Positions 61,961-64,000 of a stretch of 64,000 nucleotides of DNA are shown piece by piece. Each line of letters begins with the position of its first letter. Position 1 is the stretch's first letter. The notes beneath the pieces are model-generated. The model worked only from the letters and a program-made list of their open reading frames with translations. It did not search any database and was not told the origin of the DNA. Both the position numbers and the translations under genes were made by a program. Source of the stretch: Petaurus breviceps papuanus (Eukaryota > Chordata > Mammalia > Diprotodontia > Petauridae); NCBI GenBank assembly GCA_028583685.1, contig JAMXIF010000065.1, forward strand, positions 39,177,993 through 39,241,992, read 5' to 3'.

Positions 61961-63372
61961 GGAGTTACAAATGGAACTATATCGCCTTACTTTGTACCTT
62001 TGTGTATACCTTGCTTACCCCTGGATTCCACTCCTTGCTCACCTCTACTTTTTTGAATACCTAGTTTTCTTTGATATTAAGATTAAACATCTTCTCCTAC
62101 ATAAAATCTTCTCTTATTCCCCCAGATGTATGCAACTTCCTATATACACTTTGTATATATTTTATACTTTCTGTTTATATTGTCTAACAAAGCTAGAAAG
62201 TAAGCTCAACTGAGGACAGAGATGATGTTGTTGAGACACAGATATGCAGTTCTTTGCATATAGTAACCCATAGTAATACATGTATTTTTATTGGTTAGGT
62301 GATAACTTTAAAAAGCTTTACTGATCTATTTTTTTAGTAATTTTCCAGTAATCTTCTTTTATGAACTCTGCTTTCTAATTAATAGAGTCAGGCAGGCAAA
62401 GAAGAAGAAAGAAGAGGGGGAGGGGTAAAGGGAAGGGAAGGGGAGGGGGAGGAGAAGGAGGAGAAGGAGAAACTGACACATCACACACAAATATACATAT
62501 TTGTATACATATGTACGCATACATATGTTTATATGTGTGTACAGATTAATGAGATAGATCAATCATTAGATAGTTGTCTCCACCATTCTAATGTGATTTC
62601 CTTGGGAACAAGAGGTCAGGCACTAGTTTTTTTTCTTCATATCCCCAGTATTTAAAAAATTTCCTGGCATAATGAGCATTTTAGTAATACTTTGTTGAAT
62701 AATTAATCCATTGATCTCATTGAATTTCACCTCTATTGCCAAACTACATTGACTACAAACATGATAATTCCTAGTCATACATCTTGCAATACATGCATAA
62801 ATATCAAACTATGCCTGTAATGTTAGATTGTCATTTCACGATACCAACCTACTGACTGAAACATTCCTATCTTGGGCTGCCAATGAATTTATATAGGGCT
62901 TTAGATGAAATTCAGTTGTGCCCTATACCTCTACTTTATAAATTCTTTATAAACCTATCCATACCTTTCCTTTCTCCCCTTCCCGACAGTGTCCTGAGTC
63001 CCTGCTGGTAATAATTCTTCAAATTTACTTAAAATCTGTTTAAAAATAACAGATTTTTTTCCTTGAAAACTTTAATTAACCACTATTTTATTGTAAGTAG
63101 CCACATGAACAATAGATTAAATTTTAGGTGTATCTTGACACTCTTTGGTGGTCACTCATAAAAGAGAAATAAGAAACAAATATCTTCTCATTGCTCAAAA
63201 GAATCACATTTAAAATGCTAAGTAGGTCATTGGAATACACACACACATATACAAACACACACAAATATACATATGCACATGCACAATATACATATATGTA
63301 TGTATATGTATATGATAGAAAGGGAAGTAGAGTTATGGATACATTTTACATCTGTATTTTATCCATTTCATC
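61961..63372. other. No gene; simple repeats
   Basis: 61980-62240 looks like an L2-like 3' end ('agaaagtaagctcaactgag'). 62399-62470 is a polypurine tract. 63236-63315 is CACA/TATG sequence. No coding sequence was recognised. Confidence 0.4.
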
Positions 63373-63526
63373 TTTTTTTTTTTTCGCTTTTTGGAGGACA
63401 ATTGGGGTTAAGCAACTTGCCTGAGGTCACATAGCTAGTAAGTGTTAAGTGTCTGAGGCTGGATTTGAACCCAGGTCCTCCTGAATCCAGGACCAGTGCT
63501 CTATTCGCTGCATCACCTAGCTGCAA
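63373..63526 (-). mobile_element. Core-SINE (WSINE type), antisense
   Basis: A T-tract at the left (antisense poly-A), then 'acaattggggttaagcaact', 'gtaagtgttaagtgtctgag' and 'catcacctagctgc'. Plain centre without CA expansion. Confidence 0.85.
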
Positions 63527-63554
63527 ATGCTGAAATATCTATTTCACCTTAAGT

Positions 63555-63790
63555 TAAAATTGCTCTTTCCTACTTCTTCTCTCCCTTACTTCATGAAACC
63601 CAATTTCCCAACTCTGTGCCTTTATACCATCTGTTCTGGATGGCTGCAATTCTCCACCTTTTTATATCCATGTCTTAGTATCTTTGACTTCCTTCAAGAT
63701 TCAAATCAAATATTACTCTTTTTTTATGGGAATTGTACTGTTCCCCCAAACTACTGAAGCCTTCCTTTCTAATCTAAAGTTACCTTCTCT
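63555..63790 (+). mobile_element. Probable L2-like LINE remnant
   Basis: 'cttccttcaagattcaaatc' and 'ctgaagccttcctttct' fit the L2 3' region. Confidence 0.45.
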
Positions 63791-63917
63791 ATTCTGTTTT
63801 TATCACATGTGTGCATATGTATCTATATGCATTAAGTCTACATACATATATACATATGTAAAATAAACATATGTGGGTCGGTGTTTATGAACATATACAT
63901 ACATGCACAGAGATAGA

Positions 63918-63933
63918 CAGACAGACAGATAGG

Positions 63934-64000
<67 letters not shown>
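63918..64000. repeat. (GATA)n microsatellite, cut by the window end
   Basis: GACA units lead into more than fifteen GATA units that run off the edge. Confidence 0.95.

Overview
This window reads as marsupial nuclear DNA. It is AT-rich and full of microsatellites. It carries core-SINEs of the MAR1/WSINE kind, whose bodies read 'agctaggtggcgcagtg' and later 'gtgaccctgggcaagtcactt'. It also carries marsupial-style L1 and half-L1 (HAL1) copies and many older MIR/L2/CR1-like pieces. Family names are from memory; the species cannot be fixed from the sequence.

The only intact protein genes are three single-coding-exon odorant receptors (class A GPCRs, OR family 4), all on the + strand about 20-25 kb apart: an OR4S1-like gene at 12386-13315, a second OR4 gene (closest to the first) at 37473-38417, and an OR4C-type gene at 57518-58447. 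Each has a plausible splice acceptor 37-46 bases before its ATG, as expected for a receptor whose 5' leader lies in upstream exons. In human, from memory, OR4S1 and OR4C3 are neighbours in the same order and strand on chromosome 11, so this looks like part of the conserved OR4 cluster. Each sensory neuron normally expresses one such receptor in its ciliary membrane, so these genes act as alternatives rather than as a pathway.

Layout: 0-5 kb, a 5'-truncated L1, an L1/HAL1 3' module and a dimeric SINE; 5-12 kb, mostly unrecognised or ancient sequence with a 45-bp-arm inverted repeat at 9.4 kb; 12.4-13.3 kb, OR4S1-like; 14-17 kb, SINE/MIR/L2 pieces; 17.0-19.0 kb, an L1 5'UTR+ORF1 copy with clean target-site duplications; 19-25 kb, unknown low-copy repeats; 26-29 kb, a HAL1-like element; 29-36 kb, SINEs and AT-rich DNA; 37.5 kb, the second OR; 39 kb, an internally deleted ferritin heavy chain (FTH1) retrocopy sitting inside a SINE; 41.4-49.6 kb, a broken class II (betaretrovirus-like, tRNA-Lys primed) endogenous retrovirus with both LTRs and two later insertions; 50-57 kb, L1 and MIR pieces and quiet DNA; 57.5 kb, OR4C; 58.5-64 kb, more LINE/SINE pieces ending in a GATA microsatellite that runs off the window.

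I found no evidence of a wholly new biological system. The most useful observations are the FTH1 5'UTR/C-terminus retrocopy, the SINE lineage that appears to seed CA microsatellites, the inverted repeat, the nested insertions in the retrovirus, and the unassigned repeat pair at 19.2 and 21.3 kb.
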